Assembly: GCA_964019695.1 (NCBI GenBank)
Contig: OZ026520.1
Location: 90,772,913-90,836,912 of the forward strand
Reading direction: 5' to 3'
Length of the DNA: 64,000 nt
DNA from: Loripinus fragilis
Lineage: Eukaryota; Mollusca; Bivalvia; Lucinida; Lucinidae
Both the position numbers and the translations under genes were made by a program. This document shows positions 53,660-64,000 of the stretch, piece after piece (positions within the stretch are counted from its first letter, which is position 1; each line of letters starts with the position of its first letter). The notes below the pieces were generated by a model that worked only from the letters and a program-made list of their open reading frames with translations, did no database searches and had not been told where the DNA came from.

Positions 53660-53815
53660 ATTGCCGTCTGCTGATAACCCTTCGCAAACAGTTTGGACCC
53701 AGATCAGGCCCGACAGAACGTCGGGCTTGATCTGGATCCAAAATGTCTTACACTCTGAGGGTATTCCTGAAATAAATTTTCGAAAAAGTTGATTTTGAAA
53801 TTATCAGCAGACGAC
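53660..53815. mobile_element. Family P TIR element
   Basis: GCCGTCTGCTGATAA at the left, TTATCAGCAGACGAC at the right. Core GCAAACAGTTTGGACCCAGA, TCAGGCCCGAC, AGAACGTCGGGCTTGATCTG and GATCCAAAATG, a hairpin like those of H and R. Confidence 0.65.
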
Positions 53816-55199
53816 AAAAACATGCAAAATTAACCAGATGACAGTGTTAAAATGACGAATCCAGTGCTAAATTGGAGTAAAATAAGAAGGGGAGTACTCT
53901 CAAGATCGCTGCGCACGCAAGGTAGGTACATGTCTACAGATAAACGAATCAAAAATTTTAAGGATTTTTTTTTTTTTTTGGTAGGGGTGATTGTTGATAT
54001 TTTCTGTTCCACCAATTTAAACTTGTGTTTTGGGTGTTCAAAGGAACCTCTCATTGAGAAAGTTCTTTTGAGTACCCTCAACATACATGTATGTTTTTGT
54101 TGAGAAATAAGAAAATTGATTTAGAACTCAAAGAGTTTATCTTTACTTCAAACTTTTAGGAAAAAAAAAATTAAAAATCTGGGGTCACCGTACTAATTAT
54201 CTTTCTTACGTGCCAAATTTAACCCCAACCGATAGATTTTATGCAGAATTCTTTATAAAAAGTCCAGGAGTGACCATTTTGGTCATTTTGATGAGGCCAT
54301 TTTTCTAGTATGGTGTAATTCAGCAATAAAATGCTAAAAATGGAAGAAAAACACACACTGAAAATAGGTGCCCAATCGGGTATCGGCCAAGATCCTCTGG
54401 TTTTATAGCACAACACGCTAAGACTAGGCAGATCATGTGTGCAATAATCATACATATAGAAGAGACACTAATAGTTTCGGCCACTTTCGTATTTGTAACC
54501 AGGGTTAAAACTTGGAATTCATGAACAGCGCTTGATTTCGCCTGATCTATCTAACTGTCTTTGGTACTGAAACGATCAGCTCTGATAACAGATCAATAGA
54601 TATTTCAGACAGATTTTAATTACTTTGTTTTGTCAAGAAAATGTCGACTCATTCATTCGACATAAGAGTATCTGAAAACTGTGTTGCTCCTAATTCGTAA
54701 ATGGTCAAGAGACAGGAATGGTGCGCACGAGAATTAGCTGCATATGTCCTTAAAGCTTATTATGGAGACGTTTCTAATAAGTACCTACATCATGTGCGCT
54801 GGACTATAGATGAAAAAACAATTGTATACTAGATTAAACCATTGGTATCCACTTTTCTATGAAAAGACGTGTATTAATTTGCTGTAGTATAGTGTAATAT
54901 AATTACTGAACAATTGGACAAGCAATATCCAAATTGTAATTGCTTACCAATAATTTTACTCTAGGGAAAATTGGCATAAAATAAACACCCTTTATCGTCA
55001 TTGATCACCAAGAGGAAGAACTACTTTACAACATATAAAGTAGCAAGGCACTGTACGTACAAGGCGAAACAGCCAGTTTACTGGTCCATAACGATAGGGT
55101 TGACAATCTAAAAAGGACATACAGCACACTACCATCACCATGGGATGCAATAAAATAGCAAACACATACCCACCAGTGTAGAATGCTTCACCATTACTC
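53816..55199. other. No gene seen
   Basis: Includes a T13 run at 53967-53979. Short frames on both strands; no family recognised. Confidence 0.5.
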
Positions 55200-55372
55200 A
55201 GTAATAGTTATACCATGGGTTGTCCGCCTGTACGTGGAGATAAGCTTACGTACAGGTGGACACACATGGTACACGTGTAATTATCTTATACCACCTACAT
55301 CAGTGTAGACCTTGCACATCATGAGACATTTCGTGCTAAAGTTGGTACATGTAACGGTGGTATAACTTGGAG
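55200..55372 (+). repeat. Family M repeat, copy M2, with an inverted repeat
   Basis: ATTATCTTATACCACC, AGACCTTGCACATCATGAGA, GTGCTAAAGTTGGTAC and GGTGGTATAAC match M1 reversed. At 55211-55272 TACCATGGGTTGTCCGCCTG, TACGT and ACGTACAGGTGGACACACAT, GGTA form a hairpin with a 12-base loop. Confidence 0.65.
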
Positions 55373-55894
55373 GCTGCCACCACTGTACTAAGAATAAAGG
55401 AAGCGGGGGGAAGTCTGGTTTCGAGTTATATGCCTTTAAACCTGCTATGAAAATAGAAATGATGAAACGTATCAAAGAGCTACAACGTATAACATGAGTT
55501 CACTTTCTTTTTTCCCCTCATTCTTTCTTTACCTCCTTCCTTCTTTCTTGTAGCATTAGTGGCACTTGCTTCCTGTACAGTTTTTCTGTTAGTCTTAGGA
55601 AGTTACATGCCGTTCAACTAACAACATGTACATTTATAAAATGTATTTGTATTTCAGGAGATAATTAAAAAAGCATGTATGCTCGATTTCAAATCCTGTT
55701 AAAAAGTACTATATTTCACTGCGACTACTTGTTTATTTGTGTAAGAAAATACATATTACATATTGTTAAACCCAAACAGTGAATAGTTAGAAGTGATGCC
55801 ACGAGTGGCATTCCATCCTAGTCTTTACTGATTGCATATGTTTAATTAATGGGACACTGTTCATAATTTAAGCACAGTGCCCCATTGATTACTG
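55373..55894. other. No gene seen
   Basis: A pyrimidine-rich stretch at 55500-55550 (TTCTTTCTTTACC, CCTTCCTTCTTTCTTG) and nothing else. Confidence 0.5.
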
Positions 55895-56015
55895 TAATTA
55901 AATTACTGTAAATAAAGTAATTTGTTAATAACAATTACATGCATTTATTTTGAAAATGTAATTAAATTACAATTAAGTACAATTACAATTACAATTTTAA
56001 TTACCCCAACTCTGT
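55895..56015. repeat. AATTAC-rich repeat
   Basis: TACTGTAATTAAATTACTGT, GTAATTAAATTACAATTAAG, TACAATTACAATTACAATTT and TTAATTACCCCAACTCTG. Interspersed TAATTACA units ending in ACCCCAACTCTG are a known kind of animal repeat; the element ends are not clear. Confidence 0.5.
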
Positions 56016-56620
56016 GCATAAATAGGTTAATATGAGGAGCAGACAAGTGCACTTAACCTGTAAACGAATATCATACACTGCGTCTAACAGAACAAAAACA
56101 ATATCTCGGGAAGTGGTCATTTTATCTGCTTTTCTGAGACTCCAATGACAATAGATATTTTTTTTTCAGAAATAAATGAGAAAATCATTCAAAGTAATGC
56201 GCCGTCTGGTATATTGGTGATAAGCGGTCTTTTGGTTAATGAAACCAATTGTAAATCACTTTGCAAACATATGTCATCCTTAAACCGCGCCGAAAGACAA
56301 TTCATTATACGTAATCAATAGTATTATCCCTATCGGCAGAAAAAATATTGGAAATAATGTAAATAAGAGCAAAAATGCTTCGTACATTCCAAAGGCACTG
56401 ATCAAGCTGCAAATTGACAGAGAAAATGGACAATAACACACGCACATGCACATGCATTGCTGTATTGCGATATATTATATGCATGTTTACATGTAATACT
56501 TTTGAACCGTACATGTACATGTATGTCAATCGACGTCTATTTGCTCACTTTATGTCGACTAGCAAATTGGTTCCAGATAGCTTTTTACTGATATTCAGTA
56601 AATATGTAGTAGGTAGTTAG
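56016..56620. other. No gene seen
   Basis: GTACATGTACATGTATGTC at about 56510. No family or gene. Confidence 0.5.
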
Positions 56621-57500
56621 AGCCCTGCCAACGAATTTGGTGGATCTCTATTGTTTCAGCGTGTCCGTCCGTTCGTCTGTCAATTTATCAGTTCTCGTTT
56701 GTGTACACTCTAACTAACTTAGTTATTTATCACCAGCTTTCTACCAAAGGGGTACTTTCATCTGTGCCCACGCATGGATTTTCTTCAAACTTTGCATATT
56801 AATAACTCATTATATACGAACTATGAAAATGTATTTATCGAATTAGATACTTAAGAATAAGGCTTAGGAAGCAACCCTGACGTACTCCACCTTTGAAGTG
56901 GTACCTGTCTCTAAATTTCCATGTCCTAAATCTATAGTTTTGTTTATTTTTATGATTTGTCATCTAGATTAAATCCAAAATACCATAGACATTATTTTAA
57001 TACCACGAAACCATTTGGATAAATTATGGTTTACGTTTTTCAGAAGAAGTGATTGTAAAATTTCAATATTTTTTTTTCAAAAATTTACAAAACACTCAAC
57101 ATTCAATTCAAAAGATGAATATGTTCTAGTCTTTGTCAAGATATCATATTATCACAAAAACATGCCATATATATACTGCTGATCTGAGCCAAATATCATG
57201 AAAATCCAAACCCGGTAACTTTGTCATTTCCTACCTCTTATGGGTATAGGTCAGTTTTAGCAAAATTAATTATTTAGTTTAAATGAATCAACAACTCGAC
57301 ATAATGAGGTTGTTTTAATCTACTTCCACTTTTCTTAAAGAAAGGCATGTTTAGACAATTTTAAATGATTCAATGGTCTGAAATGTTGAAGGTCATGGCC
57401 CTGTGTCATGGCACTATGGGGCCAAGACAATATGTATCACTTCCTCAAGTCCTGCATGATATTGTTTAAGAAACATAATATCCTAACAATAAAAATGTGA
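56621..57500. mobile_element. Possible degenerate pearl-like element
   Basis: GAGCCCTGCCAACG, GTGTCCGTCCGTTCGTCTGT, TTTTCTTCAAACTTTGCATA and later GTTTTTCAGAAGAAGTGATT and CAAACCCGGTAACTTTGTCA have the phrasing of the pearl-like elements' bodies. No inverted ends could be found, so limits are approximate. Confidence 0.3.
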
Positions 57501-58798
57501 AAACAAGAAGACTAAATATTTCCTTTAAATCCAAACTAAACTAGAGGAACCACATCTTGGTGCCGTGACCAGGATAACGTGTAACAGTCTTATCAAAGGT
57601 ATCATAAAACAGTGTTCTACATGCATAAGTGAGGTCCAGAAACAAAACTGTATGCCTAGAATAATCAGCCAGCTATAGTATAAATGTTGCAATTTGATGG
57701 AAATCAGCATAAGTTTCACAAAACAGAATGAACAGAGAAGATTTAAGCATTACATTTGTAATACCTTTGAAGCCAAGAGTTATCTGTGACCAAAATGGTT
57801 ACTTTTAACCAATAGGTTTGACAGGGGGTTATTTTTGTGAAGCAGGTTTATTAATGAGTCTTTTAATTATAAAATCATAGATATAAGGTTCTTCTTCTGT
57901 ATGAACTGACTTGGCATAAGGTTTCTCTTCTGTATGAATTAAAATTCTTAATAATGTTACATATTAAGTGTAACATTGGCTAGATGTAGATTTAATTTTA
58001 GAAACTAGATGTGTTAAGTACAGGTGTCAACATATTGTATCATTTTGGCTAATTTTATTTCGTAAGCACTTCATTAAATAAGAATTGTGGCACTTAATAT
58101 CAAAGAATATTGTGTTTTTTTTCCAATCCATAATAGGGGAAAACACTGAACATATCAACTTCTATCAATAAACGTACTAGCATGATGATTCAAACTAAGC
58201 AAGTATTCAAGTTTGTTTTACACTGAAACATAATCATTGTATTTTTTTACACTTTGATGAATTAGGGCCATGTGTTTACATCAAGTTAAAAAATTATGTT
58301 ACCGGTCCTTGAATTTCATTAAATTTGGTCTACATATTCTTAACATATATGGATAGTCTATATGTTGAAATGGTATCTTGACAAAGACCGCAACCTGTAA
58401 AAATGTTAATTCCAAATTCGACTGAATACAAAATATACAGTCGAAAATTGGGGTACCATGCTATAAAAATGAATGCCCGCCCAATATCCTAATACATAAA
58501 AATCCATTTTGAGTAACAGCGAACTAATCAATGATATACATATTTAATAAAACATTTCTCCGCCCGTTACATGATATGTCAATTACTTTAGAAATGATTA
58601 TAACTGGGTTCCCTAAGGTATTATTGTGATATCATTCATGACGTCATAAATTAGCAATGGAATTGCATAAAAACTCAAACGCACCATAAATATTAAAGTT
58701 ATACCCCAGACAATTAAATAACATAATATTTTCAAAATCCAAGCGTGGACAGACTCCCATGTTAATTTCCCATACAATGCAAGAGCCCCTTTCATATA
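57501..58798. other. No gene supported
   Basis: At 57887-57945 a 27-base near-repeat reads IHTEEKPYAKSVHTEEEPYI on the minus strand, resembling zinc-finger linkers, but no cysteines or zinc-binding histidines follow. The rest is AT-rich. Confidence 0.4.
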
Positions 58799-59205
58799 TT
58801 ACTACCATGCATCTACCAGCTTAGCAAAAGCATAGTTCATGAAATCAAATTTGGTAGAGACAGGTATTTCAACACTGATTGGCAGTTTTAGATGTTTAAA
58901 AGAGGAAAGCCAATTGACACAATACTCATAGAGGCAATTCCAATGTGCACCTAAAACGTATGTCCATTCAATTAATGAGTGTTTTGCACCATAAAACAGT
59001 TTTTTTTCACAAACCAAACTTCTCAACTACTTTTTATGTTTCAGTGTAATGAGCATGTAGAAATGAACAAGTATTTGTGTAGTTTGTTATGCATCTGAAT
59101 GACAATAGTAGATAGCCAATTTTGTATTTTTATATTACTGACAGCTTGTCTTTAGATGTTTCACTGGAATGAAATGCTAAATGGGTGATTGCCTGGTTGT
59201 GTATT
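58799..59205 (+). repeat. Family N repeat, copy N2
   Basis: ACTACCATGCATCTACCAGC, CATAGTTCATGAAATCAAAT, AGAGGAAAGCCAATTGACAC, AATGAGTGTTTTGCACC, TTATGTTTCAGTGTAATGAG and ACTGGAATGAAATGCTAAAT. It lacks the internal hairpin of N1. Confidence 0.75.
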
Positions 59206-59369
59206 GTTATAGGAGTCAGTCAATGATAAATGTATTCCAGCAAAATGATTTGTGCGCCCAGCAACGATTCAGATCGTCCTGGTAATCTACCAACAATTGT
59301 TGTACTGGTAAAATATAGTGACACCACTGCAATGCACAAAGGGCGTCAAGACGTACTAATATGGTAACT

Positions 59370-59580
59370 CAGGAATCGATACAATCAAGTACCATACCTC
59401 CCTGGAAAGTGACAAAACACAAGAAAACATAACACACAAATGTCACAAAAGGGCCAAGAGGGCCCTTTCCCAACAGATGATAACTAGGCTACAATGAACA
59501 GAAAAGACAGCATAACGAAGATAAACATGAACATTAATGCCAAAAAGGGTCCTCAAAAGAACAGTCAGCAGACAAAAAAC
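59370..59580 (-). repeat. Family F repeat, copy F13 (3' part, diverged)
   Basis: CAGGAATCGATACAATCAAG, TACCATACCTCCCTGGAAAG, ACACAAGAAAACATAACACA, GGGCCAAGAGGGCC and AACAGTCAGC. Confidence 0.7.
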
Positions 59581-59908
59581 ATATAGTATGTTTTGACGTG
59601 GTTACATAAGATGGATTCCTTGAGCCATTTTGTCTATAAAAATTTTCGTTTGCAGATGGCATTGAGGTGTTGTTGTTTTTTTTAATGCTATCGCCTTTTT
59701 TCTTTAATTTGAAATATCATGTTTCATTGCAACATTGTGTCCAAAAGCGTTCCTTGAAGGTATGAGCAGCTGATGTTTTATGCCACGTATGGAATCTCAA
59801 AATGCTAAAGGTTTTGTGAAAAAAAACGTTTTTGAACCAGGCCATAGTACAATGGTCGTTATCGCAAGTGTTGTACATGTATATTGATCTAGTTCCGTGC
59901 GACATACT
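59581..59908. other. No gene seen
   Basis: AT-rich, unremarkable. Confidence 0.5.
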
Positions 59909-60146
59909 TAACCTATATATATATGCCTAGTGCCCATTTCATGGGACATCGGCAGACAGTGCATAACCAGATCAGACGCCACAGTACGCAATGTCGGATC
60001 AGGTTCTGCACCATTTAGTTACAGAATGCCCATTGAAATTTTGAATGAACATTTCAATTGAACTTGCTAGCCAGCAACCCATAAACTAGAAATGATTTTT
60101 TGCGTTTGAGAAGGGTTTGAAATTCAATTAGGTATAAATGGGTTAT
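59909..60146 (+). mobile_element. Family H element, copy H4 (complete)
   Basis: Left TTAACCTATATATATATGCC, right AGGTATAAATGGGTTA. Core GGCAGACAGTGCATAACCAG, ATCAGACGCCACAGTACGCA, ATGTCGGATCAGGTTCTGCA. Then GAATGCCCATTGAAATTTTG. Confidence 0.7.
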
Positions 60147-60554
60147 GATACTAATTTCTTTCCGCAGTATGCTGTGCATAACCTTAAATCTGTTGATTGA
60201 AAATACTTATTTGTTGTCACACTTTATTTACTACCCAACTCCTTTTAACTCATGTTATTATAGAATTTTGGGTCACTGCAAAGGCGGCACCTCATGAATG
60301 CGTAATTTGGACTAGTCTACCTCAGACATAGGTAAAAGCTTAAAAATGAGGCGTGATTTTTTTCGAAATTGCCCCATAACACCTTAGTACAGACTAACAC
60401 AAAACATATTATCTTACCAATAAAACGCTAGCAAAAAAGTGTGTTTATTGGTTAACGCAAGCATGATAAGTATAGAGGCAAACAGTTTGGACCAAAGATA
60501 AGCCTGCTCGCAATCACGGTTGGCAACTTTGCTTTCCTCTTTAATTGCACTTAT
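60147..60554. other. No gene seen; H/P core fragment at 60478-60515
   Basis: GCAAACAGTTTGGACCAAAG and ATAAGCCTGC match the core of H and P elements without recognisable ends. Confidence 0.45.
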
Positions 60555-61090
60555 CTATTGATGAGATGGTAGGGGCCTGATGCTTTGGCTGTTTGTCGGG
60601 CCCACTGGGGTTTACCTGTTGGATTTCTTTTGCTCCGGTATTCAGTTTTATTTACTCTTGAGTCCTTATCTTTGCTTTATCTCCTTTTTATATCTTGATT
60701 TATATGTCCTAGGAGATGAGGTATTGATAAGTTAGGCTTCTTTCATATAAACCAAACATCTATGTTTCTTGATCCACATCTAAACTAAGAGTGAGGTTGG
60801 TGCACCGTTAGACCGGTTTAAGCCCTCCAGTAAAATATTTTACTGACCGTTCCAAGGTGGTACTTTTTTGTGGGTATTTTATGTTGTTTTTTTTTTGTCT
60901 TATGTTTGCTATGCCTTTGTGCGCGTCTGTTTATTTGTGCCTTGTGGTCACCTGCTGGGAAAGGGTTGACCTCTTGGCTCTCGTTTGTGGTGTCTAACTA
61001 TGAGTTTGTCACTTTCCCATTGGTATCCTGGGTCAGGTGTGGTTCTTGATTGTATCGATTCCTGATCTTTGACCTCTTACTTACTTTGTC
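60555..61090 (+). repeat. Family F repeat, copy F14 (best full-length copy)
   Basis: Runs CTGATGCTTTGGCTG, CCCACTGGGGTTTACCTGTT, TTTGCTCCGGTATTCAGTTT, TCTCCTTTTTATATCTTGAT, CCTAGGAGATGAGG, TTGATCCACATC, AAGCCCTCCAGTAAAATATT, TTGTGCGCGTCTG, CCTGCTGGGAAAGGG, TATCCTGGGTCAGGTGTGGT and TCCTGATCTTTGACC. It gives the uninterrupted order used to read the split copy F8. Confidence 0.85.
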
Positions 61091-61239
61091 AATGAGGTTT
61101 CAAAACATATCTGCTGACGACGAAAGCAGAATACTTGGTGTGATTGGTGCATTGATGGTTACAATGTAATGATTGTGAGTTCAGAGAACAGGAACTAGTC
61201 ATTATCTATTTTAAAAATTGCCTATAATAACATGATGTT

Positions 61240-61240
<1 letters not shown>

Positions 61241-61276
<36 letters not shown>
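61241..61276 (+). repeat. (GA)n microsatellite
   Basis: Eighteen AG units. The neighbouring 61091-61240 and 61277-61615 show no gene. Confidence 0.97.
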
Positions 61277-61278
<2 letters not shown>

Positions 61279-61615
61279 ATTGCTCTGCTTATTATATGAT
61301 ATCTGGTATATTTATTTCTCCTATAAAGCGTACCAATAAATTACAGAACTTAAAGACCATCGGATTTCTAAGAAGTTACTTTTAAATTTCTAAAGGAATC
61401 ATCCACGTAATAAGTCATCATAATTGTATTCCTATTGTGGCATAGCTGAATAACCATTTAGTTCAAAATTGTTATCGGATAGAAAAAAAAATGTGCCCAG
61501 AAAATATGTCAGTTCTTAATTTTCTTCTTTAAGTAGGCGGTGTCTCAAGTTTCTTCAACAAAACATTGTCACGCTCTACAGAAAAAACCTCAATCCGATT
61601 CTCACTTCCAGAATT

Positions 61616-61830
61616 TTAACCCATAAAGCGCCAGCTATAATTTATAGCAGACGACAATTATAAATTGTGCTGCTTTTTCAAAAAAAAACAAATAAGGCAT
61701 GCTGTTCCATGAGAATCGTCTGCTGGCAGACTATTCTCATGAAATAGCATACCTTATATTTGCGAAATTTAGGAAAGTTGTCGCAAAATTTGTCGTCTAC
61801 TGCAGTCGTGATTGACGCTTTAAGTGTTAA
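61616..61830. mobile_element. Family R element, copy R2 (complete)
   Basis: TTAACCCATAAAGCGCCAGC and TTGACGCTTTAAGTGTTAA ends. The inside folds: AATAAGGCATGCTGTTCCAT, GAGAATCGTCTGCTGG and CAGACTATTCTCATG, AAATAGCATACCTTAT. TGTCGTCTACTGCAG near the right mirrors TAGCAGACGACAATTATA near the left. Confidence 0.75.
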
Positions 61831-62537
61831 CTGGTTCATTGTATACCATTGTCATAGGGAAAGATTGTAAGTGTTAAGATTCCATTCTTATACCTTGCCA
61901 AAATTACTTATGGCTTGAATTTAAAGATAATCGCTGATGGTGAACAATTTCAAATACAGGGACTACGTGCATCATGTCACCATATTACATCGCCCGCAAT
62001 ACCATTTTCTCCAGGCAATCAGTTCTAGAGTCAGCTTGGCGGGGTTTGAAAATCTTATTATTTCTTTCCAAAGCAACTACGAAAATTCTTAGACGACAAA
62101 TGATTGGTATTTTCTTAATTGTTCCAAGAAAAGAGCACTTGATATTTATGTGAAATGTTGACAAATCAGTGAAATGTCAAGCACATTTTATTTGGAAACT
62201 ATATATAATATGCCGCCTTTCAATGATTAAAATATATCTGCTAATAATTTTTTGTCATGCACATTCTTCAAGTTTACTCAAATGACAGTTTTATATTGTC
62301 CTCGCAGGATCTTGAACATCAGATTTTACAGAAAAAAATCAATCGACAGCACGATAATACATTATTGTATGTTTTCCTATTATCAATATAAGAATTGGAA
62401 TTTAAAAATTCTGCAATGGTAAGAGAAATTCTTCATGCCGTACATTGTATCACCTTATTGTTTTGTTATTTGACATAATTAAGTATTATCAACTGCCGTG
62501 ATATTAACATTATAAAATATTAAATAATGACAATAAT
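61831..62537. other. No gene seen
   Basis: AT-rich, short frames only. Confidence 0.5.
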
Positions 62538-62831
62538 CCAGAGGGGGGGGGGGGCAGGGGGTCCGGACCAAACCCCTGAAAAATTACAAAAATATAGGGT
62601 TTCTTAGCAATACTGGTCCGGATCCCCTGAAAAATCACAAAGCTATCAATCCAGCATTCAATGTTGGGCCAGCATTGGCACGCCAGCGAAACGCCATTTA
62701 AATGGCGTTTTGCTGGCGGGCCAATGATGGCCCATTTATAGCGGTATTTGGATCCTTCCTCCCCTCATCAACTAAAAAAACATTGTCAAAGTTGGACCGC
62801 CTCTGACAAAACTTTCTGGATCAGCGCATGC
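62538..62831 (-). mobile_element. Family E element, copy E4
   Basis: Reverse orientation. G12 run, then GGGGGTCCGGACC, CCCTGAAAAATTACAAAAAT, GGTCCGGATCCCCTGAAAAA, TCCAGCATTCAATGTTGGGC, palindrome CCAGCGAAACGCCATTTAAA / TGGCGTTTTGCTGGC, TCCTCCCCTCATCAACTAAA and the end CTTTCTGGATCAGCGCATG. Confidence 0.85.
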
Positions 62832-63045
62832 CCATTGTCTGTGGGTTTCTGTGTTTGTTTTTGTTTTGATATGCATAACTTAGTGTCCTTTCATCTTGAT
62901 GAGGAACAGAGAGCTGATTGCTTTGCTTAAGTTGTCTTCTTGGTGTCTTGTGACTGATGGTGTTCTGGTGTGGCTCGTCGATACGGTGCTGTGCTTTGGT
63001 CTGCAGTGTGTGATTGTGGTATTTCCTGATCATACTCACTTATTC
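62832..63045 (+). repeat. Family G repeat, copy G14, abutting E4
   Basis: CCCATTGTCTGTGGGTTTCT, ATCTTGATGAGGAACAGAGA, GCTGATTGCTTTGCTTAAGT, TTCTTGGTGTCTTGTGACTG, GTCTGCAGTGTGTGATTGTG and TCCTGATCATACTCACTTAT. It starts at the base after the E4 end. Confidence 0.8.
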
Positions 63046-63774
63046 TTCTAGTTCTACAGATGCCTTGCGTCAAATTGTTCTTACATTTGCTATAAGCTAT
63101 GTTCAGAGACCTCACAAATTGATGTTGACTTTTGGGGTCATCTTGACACAAAGTTAATGATTAACTTTATTCTAGTATTGTTACGCATTTGATCTGTGAT
63201 CTGGATTCTGTCCGCATCACGCCGGGACGATCACCGGCCGGCCAACTGCAGAATATATCTGGAAACATTTTCTCACATACTGGTACATGTTCTGATCAGC
63301 CTGTGATTGCGCAATATGTTCCAAGCACGAACATAATTAAACGTGTTAATTTTGTTTTCTCCTGTTCTGCCTAAAGTATCGGTATGGTAATTTGTTTATA
63401 TGTTTCCAGTACGATAGTATAACCTGACATTGCACGCACATTGTACCCAAGGGGATCATTCGCATATAAATGTCATGTCATGGTAATATTTCAAACGATA
63501 TTCATGGTAAGAACTGTATTGCATTTGTGAATGCGTACTTGTTCAAACTTGGATCATCAAAGTTGCAGCAACAAGCATGAAAATCATTACTAAGATTAGT
63601 TCTCTTTACATATTGCGTCGCTCTAGGAAACCGAAATGCAAATAATGTTGCACATTTTCTGTTGTGCAGTAGACACTTGTCTATTACGTTTTAGATGCCG
63701 CATCATATCAATTTTTTTGGGTACGAACATCAAATGAATTGAATAGTGTGTTTAAGTGGAAACAATACAACCAG
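63046..63774. other. No gene seen
   Basis: Unremarkable; a CCGGCCGGCC patch at 63234-63243. Confidence 0.5.
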
Positions 63775-64000
63775 ACAACCACCAAGTTAGCATTTCCTTC
63801 CAATGAAACATCCTTCCAATGAAACATCTAAAGATAAGCTGTCAATAATATCAAATTGGCTACCTATTATTGTCATCCAGGTACATGCCAAACTACACAA
63901 AAGCGTGTTCATTTCTACATCCTCATTACACTGAAACAAAAAAAGGGGTTGAGAAATTTGTGAAAAGCCTGTTTAAGGTGAAAAACACTCATTTATTGAA
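63775..64000 (-). repeat. Family N repeat, copy N3, cut by the window end
   Basis: Reverse of N1/N2: AGCATTTCCTTCCAATGAAA, CATCTAAAGATAAGCTGTCA, ATGTCATCCA-type (ATTGTCATCCAGGTACATGC), TCATTACACTGAAAC and AAACACTCATTTATTGAA. CCTTCCAATGAAACAT is doubled at 63799-63831. Confidence 0.75.

Noticed and set aside
62748..63151. Frames near the right end
   Set aside because: They are readings of family E and family G repeats.

Overview
This 64 kb window looks like intergenic or intronic DNA from an animal, most likely a bivalve mollusc. The organism call is an inference from three things. Interspersed repeats in the style of bivalve genomes dominate, including an element built like the bivalve pearl (CvA) family. 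The motif ACATGTACATGTA recurs. There are many TIR elements with hairpin cores, one of them ending in the TTAACC-type termini common in clam genomes. The DNA is AT-rich, and no complete protein-coding gene, rRNA or functional tRNA could be recognised. The only convincing coding remnant is a 40-residue reverse transcriptase fragment with the YADD box (31681-31803). A second short stretch (15540-15717, minus strand) has the look of a protein N-terminus or exon, but I do not recognise it.

Most of the interpretable content is repeats. I gave the families letters by comparing copies within the window. A: TIR element with CAGTAAAACCTG termini, six copies plus a fragment. B: TIR element with GGGCCTCG-type ends. 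C: TIR element with TGAGCCGYGACATG ends, five copies. D: short hairpin with a GCGCATATGCGC-like core. E: element with CATGCGCGGATCC ends and a central palindrome, four copies plus a fragment. F: about 0.5 kb non-coding repeat, 14 copies. G: about 0.3 kb non-coding repeat, about 15 copies. H and R: TTAACC-ended elements. J: CACGACCCTTGGG-ended element. K to P are smaller groups, plus single-copy MITEs and fold-backs, a 1.26 kb mariner-like element without transposase, and a pearl-like element.

Layout: 0-12 kb holds A, F, G, the mariner-like and pearl-like elements, C, M, O and E copies. 12.4-14.8 kb is a dense run of palindromes (J, K, a 156 bp fold-back, poly-C, smaller hairpins). 15-30 kb holds scattered B/C/E/F/G/N/H copies, a GT microsatellite and a 44 bp perfect palindrome. 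30.4-36.7 kb is the most structured part: an F copy split by a second tandem-core element, the RT remnant, an E copy, an A copy, then a 45 bp minisatellite with a higher-order period of 364 bp. A 1,683 bp TIR element with a 6 bp target duplication interrupts that array and itself carries J and F insertions. 38-43.4 kb has SSRs, an F copy nested in an R element, tandemly duplicated A sequence and an eight-unit array of about 108 bp repeats each carrying a small inverted repeat. 43.4-64 kb is sparser, with F, G, B, C, H, M, N, R and E copies.

There is no operon-like or cooperative gene system here. The interest lies in the transposon nesting, the satellite organisation and the recurrent hairpin cassettes shared between otherwise different element families.
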